Source: Akanthomyces muscarius | Taxonomy: Eukaryota > Ascomycota > Sordariomycetes > Hypocreales > Cordycipitaceae | Direction: 5' to 3' | DNA: 64,000 nt | Assembly (NCBI RefSeq): GCF_028009165.1 | Contig: NC_079242.1 | Span: forward strand, 4,464,001-4,528,000 | In this document: one piece after another, positions 33,640 to 45,448 of the stretch | How the letters are laid out: each line of letters begins with the position of its first letter | Position numbering within the stretch: position 1 is the stretch's first letter | Notes under the pieces: generated by a model | What the model was told of the DNA's origin: nothing | Database searches by the model: none | What the model saw: the letters and a program-made list of their open reading frames with translations, nothing else | Position numbers and translations under genes: made by a program

Positions 33640-34859
33640 CTTGCAGTTTTCTTAATTTATATAATAGCCTCGCTTTGTGGGCGCTTTTGCAGGCCTGAAA
33701 TAATGGAAGGAAAAGTCAATGAAATTATTATGATTTACGAACTCACATATCTCATTACTGCTGCCTATGTCTGTCGCTGAACGTCTCTGGTCTGGGGCGA
33801 CAAATATATTAGTCTGTCTATGCTATTTATCTTGCATGTCTCGAAAATATGGAAAATAGGACTGAAACGGGAAACAAACGAGTTCATCGAATTGAAAACG
33901 CCAAGCGGCAGTGCAAAAAAGTCTCGCCGTCGTACATAGTCTTTCCGTGTGCCATAAGCTCCAAAACCATCCTTCAAAGCCGAAACTGATTTGCATACTT
34001 GGCTATCGTTCTTGAACGCCGTTTTGCAGTCTGACTCGTCATCATTTCCGCTCACTTTGCAGGTGCGGTCTGAAGTTTCTGCATCAAAGATGTGTTTGAA
34101 CGCGGGGAGAAGATTTGCTGCTGCTGCGCATGTCTTGACGCAGTCACAGAACGGGTGAGGCCGAATGTTGGCAGTGGCAGTATTGGGGGTCCAGTGAGCG
34201 CTTCGCCAGCCACTTTGTCCTCAAGATCTAGCGAGGCACATGTCTCACCGAGTATCATGCTCGTAGAGTAGAGACACTTCATACTTTGAGTGTTTAAAGT
34301 GAAAACGAAAGAACTACTGGCTGGGGTACATTGCAAATTTCACTGTCTTGGTATGGTGACGGGCCGGAAGGCGGAGGACCTCCCCTCGTTGCACGTGGCT
34401 AGGTATCGGTCTCTTGCCAGTGCCTACTCCTTGCTCAGGTGCCGAAAAGACACCGAAGGAATTGACTGAAAAAAATGATTCATTGCGAGTAAGCTAGCCC
34501 TATCTGTTCTCTTTCCCCCTTCGTACTCAACTCAGAGAGTTGAGTCGCCCAATTGCCTCGGTCAGCTGACTGAGTAGTACCATGAAGCAAAGCAAACTCA
34601 AAGTAAATTCGTGATTCTTGCATAAGCAAATTACTATAAAAGAAATCAAGAGCAAAACCCAGAGTCACCCAAAACGAGATGGGCGACGAAGAAATCAAAT
34701 AGAAGCGTCGGGTCAGATTTGTGTTGCGACACTGGCCCCTGTCCATGCCCGATCTGCCTTTGAAGCAAATAATTTGTAATAGCGCGTAGAGTTTATTCTT
34801 CGTTTTTGGATTCAAACTCCCAAATCTCTCGTATTTTCTTCATGATACAGACGGCTGCT
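33640..34859. other. Intergenic region, no supported gene
   Basis: This is 1.22 kb between the MFS gene and BTB gene 1. Two abutting minus-strand frames (33765-34055, 34052-34336) have some Cys and charged content but no recognised domain and no splice structure I could establish, so they are left unannotated. Confidence 0.35.
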
Positions 34860-35635
34860 TCAGGGAACTCGCCGATGACGGATTGGAAAGTCCAGGAGGT
34901 GTGAGATTGAGTCGAGGCTGAGAGCGCAGTATTCAAAAACCAATTCTTTCAATCCAGCGGCACTAGGCTCAGTCATACAGATCCGCAGAAGATCAGAAAC
35001 TTCTCCTCCGACACACCGAATCATAATGCTGTGTATCTTTGCTTGGCAGAAGTCCATGAGATGGCCGATGTCATAGAAGTGAGCTAGCATGTAGACTGTT
35101 GCAATTCCACGAAATGCTCCGGACAAATCGGTATGTACGATGACCCATAGGTCAGCTTCGTAGATGGTCGGGCATTTGGTGAGCTTGTACGTTTTGTTAT
35201 GCTGGAATCGCTGCCAAGCAGCGTGAATAATACCATCATCGCTACAAAAGGGCTCCGCAAGACTCGTTGCCCGTGCCTCCGATGCCTCTGGATCGGCCTC
35301 AATGGAAACACAACATTGAGCTTCAAAGTCCCCAGTGTGAATGTACTCGGAAAATCTCTTGAACGTCTCTACATATACATCTGGCCACTTCACGACTCCC
35401 TCCAGTGACTCTTTCATGCCATTTGTCATGAGTGCGTGGAGGGGCCCTGATTGCTTGGCGACGAGTTCAGAGTGAAGCATGAACTCTTGTTCCTCTGGAC
35501 CGACGACGAAAGTGAATTCTCTCGATGAGAGCCAGCTTGGTCTACTGCGAAAACAGTCAGTACATGGCAAAGGGGGGGTCTTCCAGGCAAAGCGATGCGC
35601 GGTCTTGCTCACTGTGAATTGTCTATGTCGTCCAT
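34860..35635 (-). CDS. BTB/POZ domain protein, copy 1
   Basis: Exon 1 is 35635-35613 (ATG plus 23 nt in all) and exon 2 is 35544-34860, joined in phase 2 (donor GTGAGC, acceptor CGCAG), giving 235 aa. The BTB fold occupies about residues 15-95: FTFVVGPEEQEFMLHSELVAKQ, then HALMTNGMKESLEG and FSEYIHTGDFEA. The rest is the helical tail usual for short fungal BTB proteins. No kelch, MATH or zinc-finger partner domain is present. BTB proteins of this type often dimerise or act as Cul3 adaptors, but the partner is unknown. It is the only one of the three neighbouring copies with no visible lesion. Confidence 0.85.
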
Positions 35636-36025
35636 CCTGCCTTCTTTTCTTGGCGATGCTGCAAGTTCGGTGCGCTAAAGTGACTCTGCGAGAAATTTAA
35701 AGATGCGTAATTTAAGTTCCAGGCAAGTAAACCTTGGTGCCGTTAAGGAAATAGTCGCTGCGGCGCACGCCGTTTGCTGCATCCGCCAGGTAGATTATCT
35801 GCGCCTGATCAAATCGACTCCGTTTGCGAAAATGTCGGATGAGCTGCAGATGCCTCGCGTCTTTATTTGGGTGCTGCACAGAGATAGATGGTATATTTAG
35901 TCATTCATTTTTTCCCCTCCAAAGCAGCTACTCTTCTGCTCCTTCATCATCAGTCATCACAGCCTACTCTTCACAAAGCGCCAAGCGCTGAGGCAGACTT
36001 CAAACTCAAAGAAGTGCCGAGAACA
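35636..36025. promoter_or_regulatory. Divergent gap between BTB copies 1 and 2
   Basis: This is 390 nt between head-to-head BTB genes, presumably a shared promoter. Nothing else is recognised. Confidence 0.4.
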
Positions 36026-36841
36026 ATGGCAAGTCTTGAGCGGAAAATTAATCTCTACACAAGTTCTGGCTAAGTTCGATTCATGTGTAAACGTGGCGTC
36101 GACATTCACATGATATGATCTGACTTCTTTAGTTGGATCAACTCGGAACCCGTGCGGCTTATTGTCGGCCCCGACGGCAAAGAATTTGTCATTCACGAAT
36201 CTCTACTCATCACAATGTCTGAAGAGATGGGGAAAAAAGTGTCTCGCGACAAAACAATCAATTTGCCGACTACAGATCCCATCGTCGTGGCCTGCTTACT
36301 CGAGTTCGCATACAGCGGCGACTTCGAATCGCCAGGATTCGAGCAGATGAACCCAAATTCTATACTTGGACAGACCGAACGTATTTACGCGGAGCCGGAC
36401 TTTGGTAGAGTCAGAGAACTAAGCCGGGCATGGGGAACATTTGTGTCGAAACCTCCGCAGTACGAGGACGATCAGATAGTCTACGACGTCGCCTGGGAAG
36501 AGGCCGAGGGAGATGATTTCTGTACAATTGCCAAAGTCTACGATATCGCAGAGGATTACAAGATCGAAGAGCTCAAGAATCTGTGTTGCAGCAAACTTCA
36601 TCGTCTCATGGTTTATCATCAGCAGCATGTGGACATCGTTCAGTTTCTGTCCCACTGCGCCGACCGTTTTGATTCCAGAGATCTGATTGAACTTGCGGTA
36701 GAGTACGCGACTTTAATGATGGAATTTAACAAAGACGACGAAGATTTCATAGCCCTTCTGGCTGCGAAGCCAAGATTAGCTGCTGCAATTCTCTGTCGTC
36801 TCACAGCAATACACCGCGAGTACGCCGAGTCTGGGAATTAG
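36026..36841 (+). CDS. BTB/POZ domain protein, copy 2, with a lost splice donor
   Basis: By analogy with copies 1 and 3, exon 1 should be 36026-36069 and exon 2 36133-36841 (250 aa), joined in phase 2 with a 63-nt intron and a CTTTAG acceptor. The donor position reads GG|CTAAGT where GTAAGT would be expected, so the +1 base appears changed from G to C. No other GT in exon 1 joins in the correct phase. The BTB domain (VRLIVGPDGKEFVIHESLLI, LLEFAYSGDFES) and the helical tail are intact and open. Without splicing, translation from the first ATG stops after 15 codons, and the first ATG in exon 2 (36212) lies inside the BTB fold. It is either a recent pseudogene or spliced non-canonically. Confidence 0.65.
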
Positions 36842-37541
36842 TCGTGGGCCAATGATGTCCAGAGCAGCGACATTTCACCGCGTTTGGCATGCAAAGTATT
36901 GACCCGAGGAGAAATGGTACTACAAGGAGTTTTTTACGTTGGGCTATTGCTACTTTAAGATTTATCTTGCTTTATTGTTATCTTGCTTTCTTTTACCAAT
37001 GAGTTAGCTTAACAACAATACATACAAAAATCATCGCTACAACTCTCGTTTATCTAGACCTTCTCGGTTGTCGTGTCCGTAAACTCATTACTCTTGCCGT
37101 ACCTTTTTCTTATTCATTTCCGCAGCACCGTTTATCGTCTATTATGATGACTTCGTTATCTGTCACAATCTGTGCCTACTTTCACAACAACTCCTGGGAC
37201 CGGCAGTGCAGTCGGAGACAACAGCTCGGATTGGACTCACTTATCCGTGCAAACGCGCACTGTGTGTCTTGAGGATGTGAACGGGTGAGCTAAACACGGA
37301 TTATGCGCTCCTCTACCATTATCATCTTTGTATTCTCTTTCACTTTTCCTGGTGCGTTTGCATCTGCCTAGCCTCTTTTCCGCCAGCAACCCTTGGCCGC
37401 AGCAAACTTGATCTCCCAGCTTCCTTTCCTCTCACGGCAAAGGTCTTTTCCTCTTCCATTTCAAACACCATCACGTTTCATATCAGCATCACATTCTCCA
37501 AAGCGCACACACTATTATCATCCCCACGAGGACCGGCAACA
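36842..37541. promoter_or_regulatory. Intergenic region upstream of BTB copy 3
   Basis: This is 700 nt between two plus-strand BTB genes. It is pyrimidine-rich toward copy 3 (37320-37500), as in an active fungal promoter. There is no ORF of note. Confidence 0.4.
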
Positions 37542-38423
37542 ATGAGCCATGGAGCCGTAGAAGAGTAAGCCCCCTCGAGCTGCTTTCCTGGTCGTTTCTG
37601 AACCTTTGATTCTAGATGGGGCGCTTCCCAGCCCTTTCTATTCTCGGTCGGTCCCGAGAAAAAGGAGTTCACCGTCCATTCTGCGCTGGTGGCGCAGCAG
37701 TCGCCGACGCTGGCCGCCCTTGTCAACTACGGCATGAAGGAGAGCCTAGAGGGCTACGCGTCATTGCCGCAGCACGACGTCGAGACCTTTGTGCGGTTCA
37801 TCGAGTACGCTTACACTGGCGACTTTGAGTCGCCCATGTTCGACATAAGCATCAGGCCCAAGGAGGATTACGATGGGGACCTTCTTTCCCATGCGCCGAG
37901 TCCTTTCCATCTCTCCAAGGCAACCGAGAGAGCCTGGCAGGACATCGCGTTCAAAAGTTGCCAGTTCAAACTATACGACGCGCTTGGGTGAGACGGGTAC
38001 ACAGACGACAGCCAGGCGATGGTCGCAGTCGCCAAGGTCTACGTCCTGGCGGATTACTACGGCATCGACAACCTCATGCAGGTATGCATAGACAACCTCC
38101 GGGAGTTGATGAGGTACAACAAAGAGACCTCAGTCATTGTCGAGGCTATCAAATTTTGCTTTGTTGAGCATGCGCTGCCGAAGCTCAGGGAGGCGATGCT
38201 GGAGTACTGCGCCGCGCATCTTAGTTACTTGATCATGGATTCGGAGTTCACAAAGTTGGTCAAAAAGGACCCCACCATTATGCTTCTGCTCACCAAGAGA
38301 TTCATGAGACTGTTGGAGTGCGAAACGGCAGACAGTACGGATGAACAATGGAAAGAGATTCAGGGAGAGAAGAAGAAGAGAATGAGGCCCAGAATTAGCC
38401 CAAGTGGCTCTCAAAGCACCTGA
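37542..38423 (+). pseudogene. BTB/POZ domain protein, copy 3, interrupted by an in-frame TGA
   Basis: Exon 1 is 37542-37564 and exon 2 starts at 37616 (donor GTAAGC, acceptor TCTAG, phase 2), matching copy 1 exactly in exon 1 length. The BTB domain follows (FTVHSALVAQQS, NYGMKESLEG, FIEYAYTGDFES). At codon 133 a TGA (37989-37991) interrupts the frame. The same frame then stays open to 38423 with a typical helical tail (VAVAKVYVLADYYGIDNLMQ). A GTGAGA donor overlaps the TGA, but every in-phase acceptor nearby would make an intron of under 30 nt, too short for splicing. Nonsense mutation, sequencing error or readthrough are the options. A truncated 132-residue BTB-only protein could still be made. 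Confidence 0.75.
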
Positions 38424-38574
38424 TGACGAAATCTCAGCGAGATGAATCAGTGGCTGACCTTGTCGCCGCAACTCTCCGGAAGGGAACCACAGTCATAAAA
38501 TGTCTAGTAATGATATTCAATACTCAAAAAGATGCTAAATCTGCTCTATCATGCCTCTAGTATAAAAAGGGGTA

Positions 38575-41500
38575 TCACTTTCTCAATTTGCGCCATGCCG
38601 AAGAAACAAATGCTTTTCTCCCATTCTTCTCACCATCAGCACCGCCGCACTCTCCTCTCTCCTCATCGTCATGGCTCGCGCACACCTCGACCGTCTCCTC
38701 GACCGGCCCCCTCTCCAGATACTCATCCTCCTCTTCCACATCCTCTTCCACATCCTCTTCCACATCCACCTCCTGCTCATCATGCTCCCCGGCCATGACT
38801 TTCAATTTGGCCTGTACCGCCGCATCCTTCTCCAGCTCCTGCCACAGTTCGAGGTCCCACTCCTCGACATTCTCGCTCAGACCGGGGTTCTTCCACGGCG
38901 GCCACTTCCAGAGACCCGCCAGGATCATGTGTCGCTTGATTACCTTCATCGTGAGCTCCATCAGCCCCAAGGCGCCGAGGACGGCAAACAACGTCGCCCA
39001 CCAGACAGCATCGCCACCCCATTTGTTGCGGAAGCTGTATTTGACGTCGTAGGGACCCGAAGGCGTGCCAGCAAAGATGAAGTCGAGGAAAGACACCCAA
39101 GCGAACCAGCCAATCGTAGTCACAAAGAAGGAGCCCATGACAATGGCCGACTTGTAGTGCGTCTCGAAAATGAACAGCTTCCAGTTGATCCACAGGACAC
39201 TGGTAGTGAACACGAGTGTGCCCATGGCATACAGACCGTCATCCTTGACACGAGGGGTCATCCAGCCGTAGCCGGCCCACACGCCATACCAAGTCATGAC
39301 ACCTTCAATGGCCGCAAGAAGCATCCAGCGGGCAAACTTCCACACATTCAAGCCCATGTCGCACTGACCATACACGTAAAGCTCTGGTATCGCGAGCAGT
39401 GTATCCGCGCGCAAATCTTGCTCCCAAATACCCATGCAGATTGTACACAGACTAGTAAATAGAGTGTTAAACACCGTGAGGCTAGTAGCTTCGTACAGCG
39501 ATGTACCGGTGTAGCCGTTGTAGCGCTGGTAGATGGCTTGCGGTAGATAAAAGAACATTTCCTTCCAAAAGGTACAAATGATAAACTTGGCGGTGCGGAC
39601 ATAGTTCCAGCGGCCGTGGACGAGGAGCAGACGTTGCAGGAAGCGAAACTGGGCAATGGAGTAATCGGCCACACGCGCAGCCTGCAAGCCTTCGCGACCA
39701 GAAATGCCAATACCGACATGACTGGCCTGAATCATGGCGAGGTCGTTTGCGCCGTCGCCAATAGCCAGAGTGAGACCGCTGCGGCGGGTGAGGCTAAATC
39801 TGCTGAGACGACTCCTAACCGTGTGGACGAGCAGCGCCTTTTGCGCAGGTGAGGCACGGCAACAAATGACAGTGTCCACCTTGAGCATAATGTCGAAGAA
39901 CTGCTTCGACAAGGTCGGGGACTGTTCGACGACGCCCAGAGTATGTCCGTCAATAACAACCACACTGTGGGGGGCACCGCCTTGAAGGTCTTCGGTAAGA
40001 GCAATGAGCTGAAATTCGAGGGCGCCTTTAGCAATATCCAAGATATAAATGTCCGAACCGGGACGAACGAGTCGTGCTGAATGGGCAATATTAATGGCAG
40101 TCTCTCGCTTGTCACCAGTAAGCATCCAGATCTTGATGTTGGCTCGGCGGAGTTTCTCGATGGTCTCGGGAACACCTTTCTGAAGCTTATCTTCAATGGC
40201 ACTGGCTCCAACAAGTGAGAATGCCTGTTCAAGCATGTCACCGGCAGATTCTATCATGTCCTGCCGATTCAGAAGACTTGTTGTCGCATCGTCGTACACC
40301 TGCTTCCACGCGAGGTAGTCCTGCTCCGAGATGTCTTTCTGGGCAAAAAGCAAAGTCCGAAGCCCTTCGGAAGCGAATTCGTCGAGATGCTTGAAGCACT
40401 TGGAGAATACTTCAGACTCGTCGTTGATACAGGGGTCGTCGAGGAACTGCAGGTTCTCTGGAAGCGCGGTAAAGTGAGGATTGGCGCTCGTACGAATGTG
40501 CCCGCGATTGATATCCATTGACAGGCCTCGGGTGGACGCCCCTGCTCGAACACCATCTTCCGAGCTTCTTACAAGCTTTTTGAGCTCAAAGGACTTGCTG
40601 CGATGCATCACTGACCGTCGCATGTTCGCGTCCGGCCTCTGAAAGCTAGTGTTGTGCCGGACAGTCAGACTAGGCCTGCCTCCAAAGCTGTTTCTCGGCT
40701 GGTGCTGCTCGCTGCGACGCAACATTTCGTGCTCGAGATCGGCGCTCGCGCGGACTTCGGTGGCTTTCTGCATAGCAAGGGACGACTGCTTCAGGCGGGG
40801 AAGGATGACGGAGTCAGCTCCCTTGCAGATGACGGTAACGCGGCCGTCGGGGCGGCGAAGGACAATGGACATTCGCTTGCGGTTGCTGCTGAACTCGATG
40901 ATGTCGAGAATTTCATATGTCTGTCTCTCGAGCTGGCCGTCGGCTTGCGTCATTTCCACAGTGACGTGCTTCGCTGTTCGTTGAGCGACGAGGTAGCCTA
41001 GTTCCTGCGCGGCACGGACAAGCGCCAATTCGTCGGGGGAAGAGGCCTGGAACTCAATCTTGTCATTGGTACGCTCAGGGAGACATGTATGGCAAAGCGC
41101 CATTGCGAGGATGTATTGCTTGACTTTTCTGGCAAAGGCGGAGTGGGGTCGGAGCTGGACATAGTGCAGCAAATCGGTCGTATCGACTTCTGGCTGGACG
41201 TGATCGGGACGCCCGGTAGAGCGCCAGTGGGAGGAGGAGCGCCTACCGCCCAGAGAGGGTCGAGCTCCCATGGACATGCGCGGTGACATTGGGCTGTTCA
41301 TGAAGCCGAGACTCATCGGACTTATCGGACTCCTTGGCGAAGTGGGAAATGGGTCGGGCTTGTCTAGCGAAGGCTCTCGGGATGAATCCCCCAGGCTGGT
41401 GGCGGTGGTGGTTTCGTCGTCTGGCACCAGATCCATCTGGTGCAGCCACACGGTTCCAGCTACACTAATCTTGCGAAATTTCATGATATTGTCCGTGAGA

Positions 41501-43006
41501 GTTCCAGTCTTGTCGGAAAAGATATACCCAACCTGACCAAGATTTTCCAAAATGGTGTTGGTGTTGCATCTGGCAGGAGTGTCGGTCTCCTCGTCGTACA
41601 TGCCAATGTCGGAATTGAGCAGAAGCAACTGTCCAATTTTGACAATTTCCAAGGAAATGTACAAGGCAAGAGGGACGACGTTGTTGAACATGATTATGAA
41701 CGCTATAATAATCTGGTAGAACGGGACGCCGGCTTGATCGAGGTACCAGGCCTTTCTCTCGTAGCTGCGCTGCCATTTGACGTAGCCCATGGAGACACCA
41801 ACGGACAAGACAACGACGTAGATGGCAAGGGTTACGACAACGCAGTTGACGACTTTCTCGAGCGCGGGCTTCTTGGCGGAGGGATGCTGATTTGAGTTCA
41901 TGCGAATCTTGCATTCTTCTCCGGTGTTTATGACGAGGCCAACGATGGCCGTCGTATTTCGGACAATGCTGCCTCGGTAGATCACTTCGTTGAGGGTGAG
42001 GGGCACAGATTTGCCGTCGACAGAAACGGAGCCGTCAAAGCTGAAGAGTTGTGGGTTCGGGTCCTCGACGAAGAAGTTGGCCTTGCATTTGGCAATGCCC
42101 TCGATGGTGCCGCAGCCGCCGAGCGCAGAGGACAGCTGCTTGTTCTTGAGGTTGGTCTCACCGTCGAGGGCCATGGTGTCGATGTAGGCCACGTCATTTT
42201 CGTCGCTGGTCCAGATAAGCGCGATGTCGGCAGGAACAGGGTCGTCGCGATTGAGCCTGACGACATCTCCGACTTTGAGGTTTCTCCAGCGGCTGGGGAC
42301 CCATCTAACTCCCTCATACTCGTCGTCTGGAAGGATCGGGGGCTGCGCGGTGTTTGTGACGTAAAATGGATTCCATTTTTGGATCCAGGTCGGGGGCTTA
42401 ACTTTGCCGGTGTGATGGTCCTTGCGTCCCAACGTCGTGGTGAAGCTGGCGTTTTCAATCTTGTCGAGGCGGCTTCTTCTGTAGTCGTCGTATGCTTCCT
42501 TGACCATGGTGAGTAGTACAAAGAACAGCAGCGGTAAAATGGTGGTGAATGTTCCAGTGGTGGACAGACCCGGGATCTAGTCTGTGTTTAGCACCAAACG
42601 ACTTCTTGCAACCCAGGGAAGAGCATACCGTTTGAGGAATACCAACGCAGAGAAAGTAAAAGTTTCCAACGCGGGAGAATTGAAAGAACAGCTGTTTAGG
42701 GATGAAATCCCAGACGGTGTAGCGTGAGGTGCGAATATCGTTGGAAATGTACGACTGGCCACGACGGGTGTCGACGAGCGGCTGGACGTGCTCGATGCTC
42801 AGCGGGACACGTCGACCGCCGTCGGTTGGGGCGATGCTCTTACGCCGCAGCAGCGGCCCGACGACCGTCTTTCTATAGGCAGTCGAAGCAGCATCCTTAA
42901 TTTTGGACACATAGGATGATTTGGGCGAAGTCGTATGCGGTGGTGCAGCAGCAGCATCGTTGTCTAGCCGGTGACCTTTTTCGACGGTAGAGGCTCCGGC
43001 AGCCAT
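38575..43006 (-). CDS. DNF3: P4-type phospholipid-translocating ATPase, Dnf3-like flippase
   Basis: This flippase moves phospholipids to the cytosolic leaflet of Golgi/endosomal or plasma membranes, normally with a Cdc50-family partner. Exons are 43006-42629 and 42576-38575, giving 1459 aa. The N-terminal region includes the P4 hallmark RTSRYTVWDFIPKQLFFQFS. Catalytic motifs are DGETNLK (264-270), DKTGTLT (481-487, phosphorylated Asp481), KGADSVI, TGDKRETA and GDGANDLAMI. Ten membrane segments are expected. The long cytosolic insert after DKTGTLT and VVPLALYISLE in TM4 fit Dnf3 better than Dnf1/2, Drs2 or Neo1. The C-terminus ends in an acidic tandem repeat and a basic tail. It faces BTB copy 3 tail-to-tail. 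Confidence 0.92.
38731..38766 (-). repeat. Three tandem 12-nt units coding an acidic repeat
   Basis: There are three copies of a 12-nt unit near the 3' end of the flippase gene. On the coding strand each reads as an acidic tetrapeptide of the DVEE type, inside the cytosolic C-terminal tail. It is a likely site of length variation between strains. Confidence 0.85.
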
Positions 43007-45448
43007 TGCGACGGAGGGATTATGCGCCGGTGGCTCGAGGGGCCGTTGCAGAGTGAGACTGCGCCGCAGAGGTGAGGAATAGGTTAAAAATGCGTGGAAA
43101 GCATGCCAATCGTATGTAGGGCGTTTCCTCGGTCGAGATCGATGTTGGGTGAGGTTGGCGCTGCCAGCTTGTTGGTGGTGGTCAGTAGCGTAGAGCTACA
43201 CGTAGTGGATGGTGGATGGACGGGAAGGCGCGTCAGCCAGCGACAGTGAAAACCACGGTAAACCAAGGAGCAGTGTGTATTACAAAAAAAAAAAAAAGGA
43301 ACAAAGCAAAAGAGACAGAAGAATAAGCAAAGCCGAAAATCCAACAGAATAGATGCTGCGAAAGGGTTAAAAAAAAAGTAGAACCCGTGTCTGAGGGGAA
43401 ACTACTGTACGTGGCCTGGCACTAACTAGATAGCTAAAAGGTACGCTGGGGCTATTATTAGTGGTGACAAGTCCAGTTTGACCCCCCCCATTTGTCCAAG
43501 GATCTCGGTGATCGGTGGCTGAGCCTAACCACTACGACAAAAGGCCCTGGCAGGGAGAGGCGACGCGTGGAGGGACGACTCGCGGGAGAGGAAGGCTGTA
43601 AGGGACCATTGCAAGGCTAGATTTGCAGCCTGCAGGGACCGTGGGCTACGGGGTGATATGTCAATGGCCAGAAGCAAAGACGCGGCGACCCGTGTTTGCA
43701 ACGGTCTGCAGTTGCAGCGGACGACGCTACGCTGTAGGTATGGTACTTGGGCGGGAACGGATGACCAGATGACTAGGTACCTACTGGTAGGTAGAACAAG
43801 TGCCACAGGTTTTTAAGCATCAATAAAGAGACGTGCTCATCAATAGCAAGGTGGATTCTCCAACAAGGCGTCTTTTTAGCTACGCGACTAACCTCACCTC
43901 GCCCGCAGCGCGCAGAATCACCCAGCTAGGCATCCCCCCCGAATATCGGCGGGCGGGCAACAGTCTTACTGGCATCTGGTACACGTTGAGTGCACAAGCG
44001 CTCTCCGCTGTGAGCCTGTGTGTCCGTCGCCCTGTTTGCGCAACCACAATGTCTGGTGAGCAGCGACTGGCCCCTCCCTCGCCCCCAGATACTTTGAACA
44101 AAGATTCCCCCGGAATGACACTAGAACTAAGAAGACTGCACTTTTTTCCGCACGCTTCCCTGCAAAAGGCTCTCACACGTGGGGCTGCTGCAAGCCTCCG
44201 GCGCCGCGCCATTACTGGTAGGTTACCTAGCTTGCACCTGGGCCCTGCACCGCATGACACCGCCCCCCTCCCCGGTCTACAGGGGGCGGACCGCCCGTAA
44301 AGGTAAAACGAGGCTGCGCCAGCGCTTCCCAGTGGCTGCTGTCGCTGTCCCCGAGAGACAATCCAACAAATACGAAGGCGCTGATTGGAATCCACGACAA
44401 CTATGCGACGCTTCATTCAGCACAGGCTGAGATGTGGAAAACTGTCTCTACTTTACTATTTTGCACGTTGGCATTCTCGAGTGTTGCCAGTAAGACTCGT
44501 CATCCAAGTAGGTAGTTGTTGGATCATCGACAGCAGGTACCTGCCAGGCGGAGCAAATGCCCGCACGCACGCGACTCAAGGATCTGCGCTCCAGTCCTTG
44601 CCTGCTGTCCACACTTTCTTCGCCACCATAATAATCCCGCGCCGAGAGTAAGCCTGATAGCCTGGTGAGATGCCCTTTTTGACTTTTTTTGACTCGCAAC
44701 TCGCTGCAGGGGCCGCTAGCTTGTCAGGTACGAGGTGGGCTCGCACAAGTACTGATAAAGACACAACCTCCTTCCTGCCCCTTTGGCTTCTCGAACACCG
44801 GGCACTTGGCCACCTCCTTCGCCCCTCAGGCCACGTCCCCAGTATATACGGTGCACTATCTCCAGCTGAAGGATGCGGGTGCATTCTCCCACGCCACGGT
44901 GGAAATAATCCTCATCTTTACATTACGCCACCGAATTTCTTTTGCTCATTTCCCCATTTTCCTTGTTTATTACTGTATTATCCTATTTGCCAATCTCGAC
45001 CTGCTCTTTCCCCGTTCAATTTTCTCAGGGCCTAAACCTGCTGATGTCGGAGCATACAACTCTACGCAGCTTCACTCCACGCCATCAAGTAGTAAATCAG
45101 GTTGAGCGGCCAGTCAATTTAGTTTCTCAATCTAGAACTAAGCCGTGAAATAGCCATCTCGTATCTCCCCCGTAAGCGAGAGAGAAAAAATCATAAACAC
45201 AACGTAGATGATGATATCAATAATAATACTGCGCCCACCTCTTTTGGGCAGCGGATAAAAAAGAAACATGGCATGCAAAGCCAGAGAAGAAACAAGCCAA
45301 GTCAAGAGAACGGCACACTTTTTTTTGTGTCTTTTTCTTTTTGCTCCTCATCATAGATAGAAACGGCCAAAGAACAATCCATCATGCAACTGTCTGCCAT
45401 CAGAGGCACTCTCACCCGAAATCGTGGACCCGCCAACTTGTCAGTCAA
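43007..45448. other. Intergenic region, no gene supported
   Basis: This is 2.4 kb between the DNF3 start and the TFIIB 3' end. It contains an A-rich run near 43280, A/T-rich tracts near 43370, and a C run near 43484. Frames at 43833-44430 and 44576-45105 show no recognisable protein and no consistent splice structure. Confidence 0.4.

Noticed and set aside
33765..34336. Two abutting minus-strand frames with some Cys residues
   Set aside because: They are in different frames and I could find no convincing intron to join them.
37988..38015. A tiny intron removing the TGA in BTB copy 3
   Set aside because: The GTGAGA donor is good, but the only usable acceptors give 17-28-nt introns, too short for splicing; the 41-nt option breaks the frame.
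38731..38766. CRISPR-like or regulatory direct repeat
   Set aside because: It is a 12-nt in-frame repeat coding an acidic tail, with no spacers; this is a eukaryotic coding microsatellite.
43833..44430. Overlapping frames in the DNF3/TFIIB gap
   Set aside because: They lie on both strands, show no motif and have no consistent start or splice sites.
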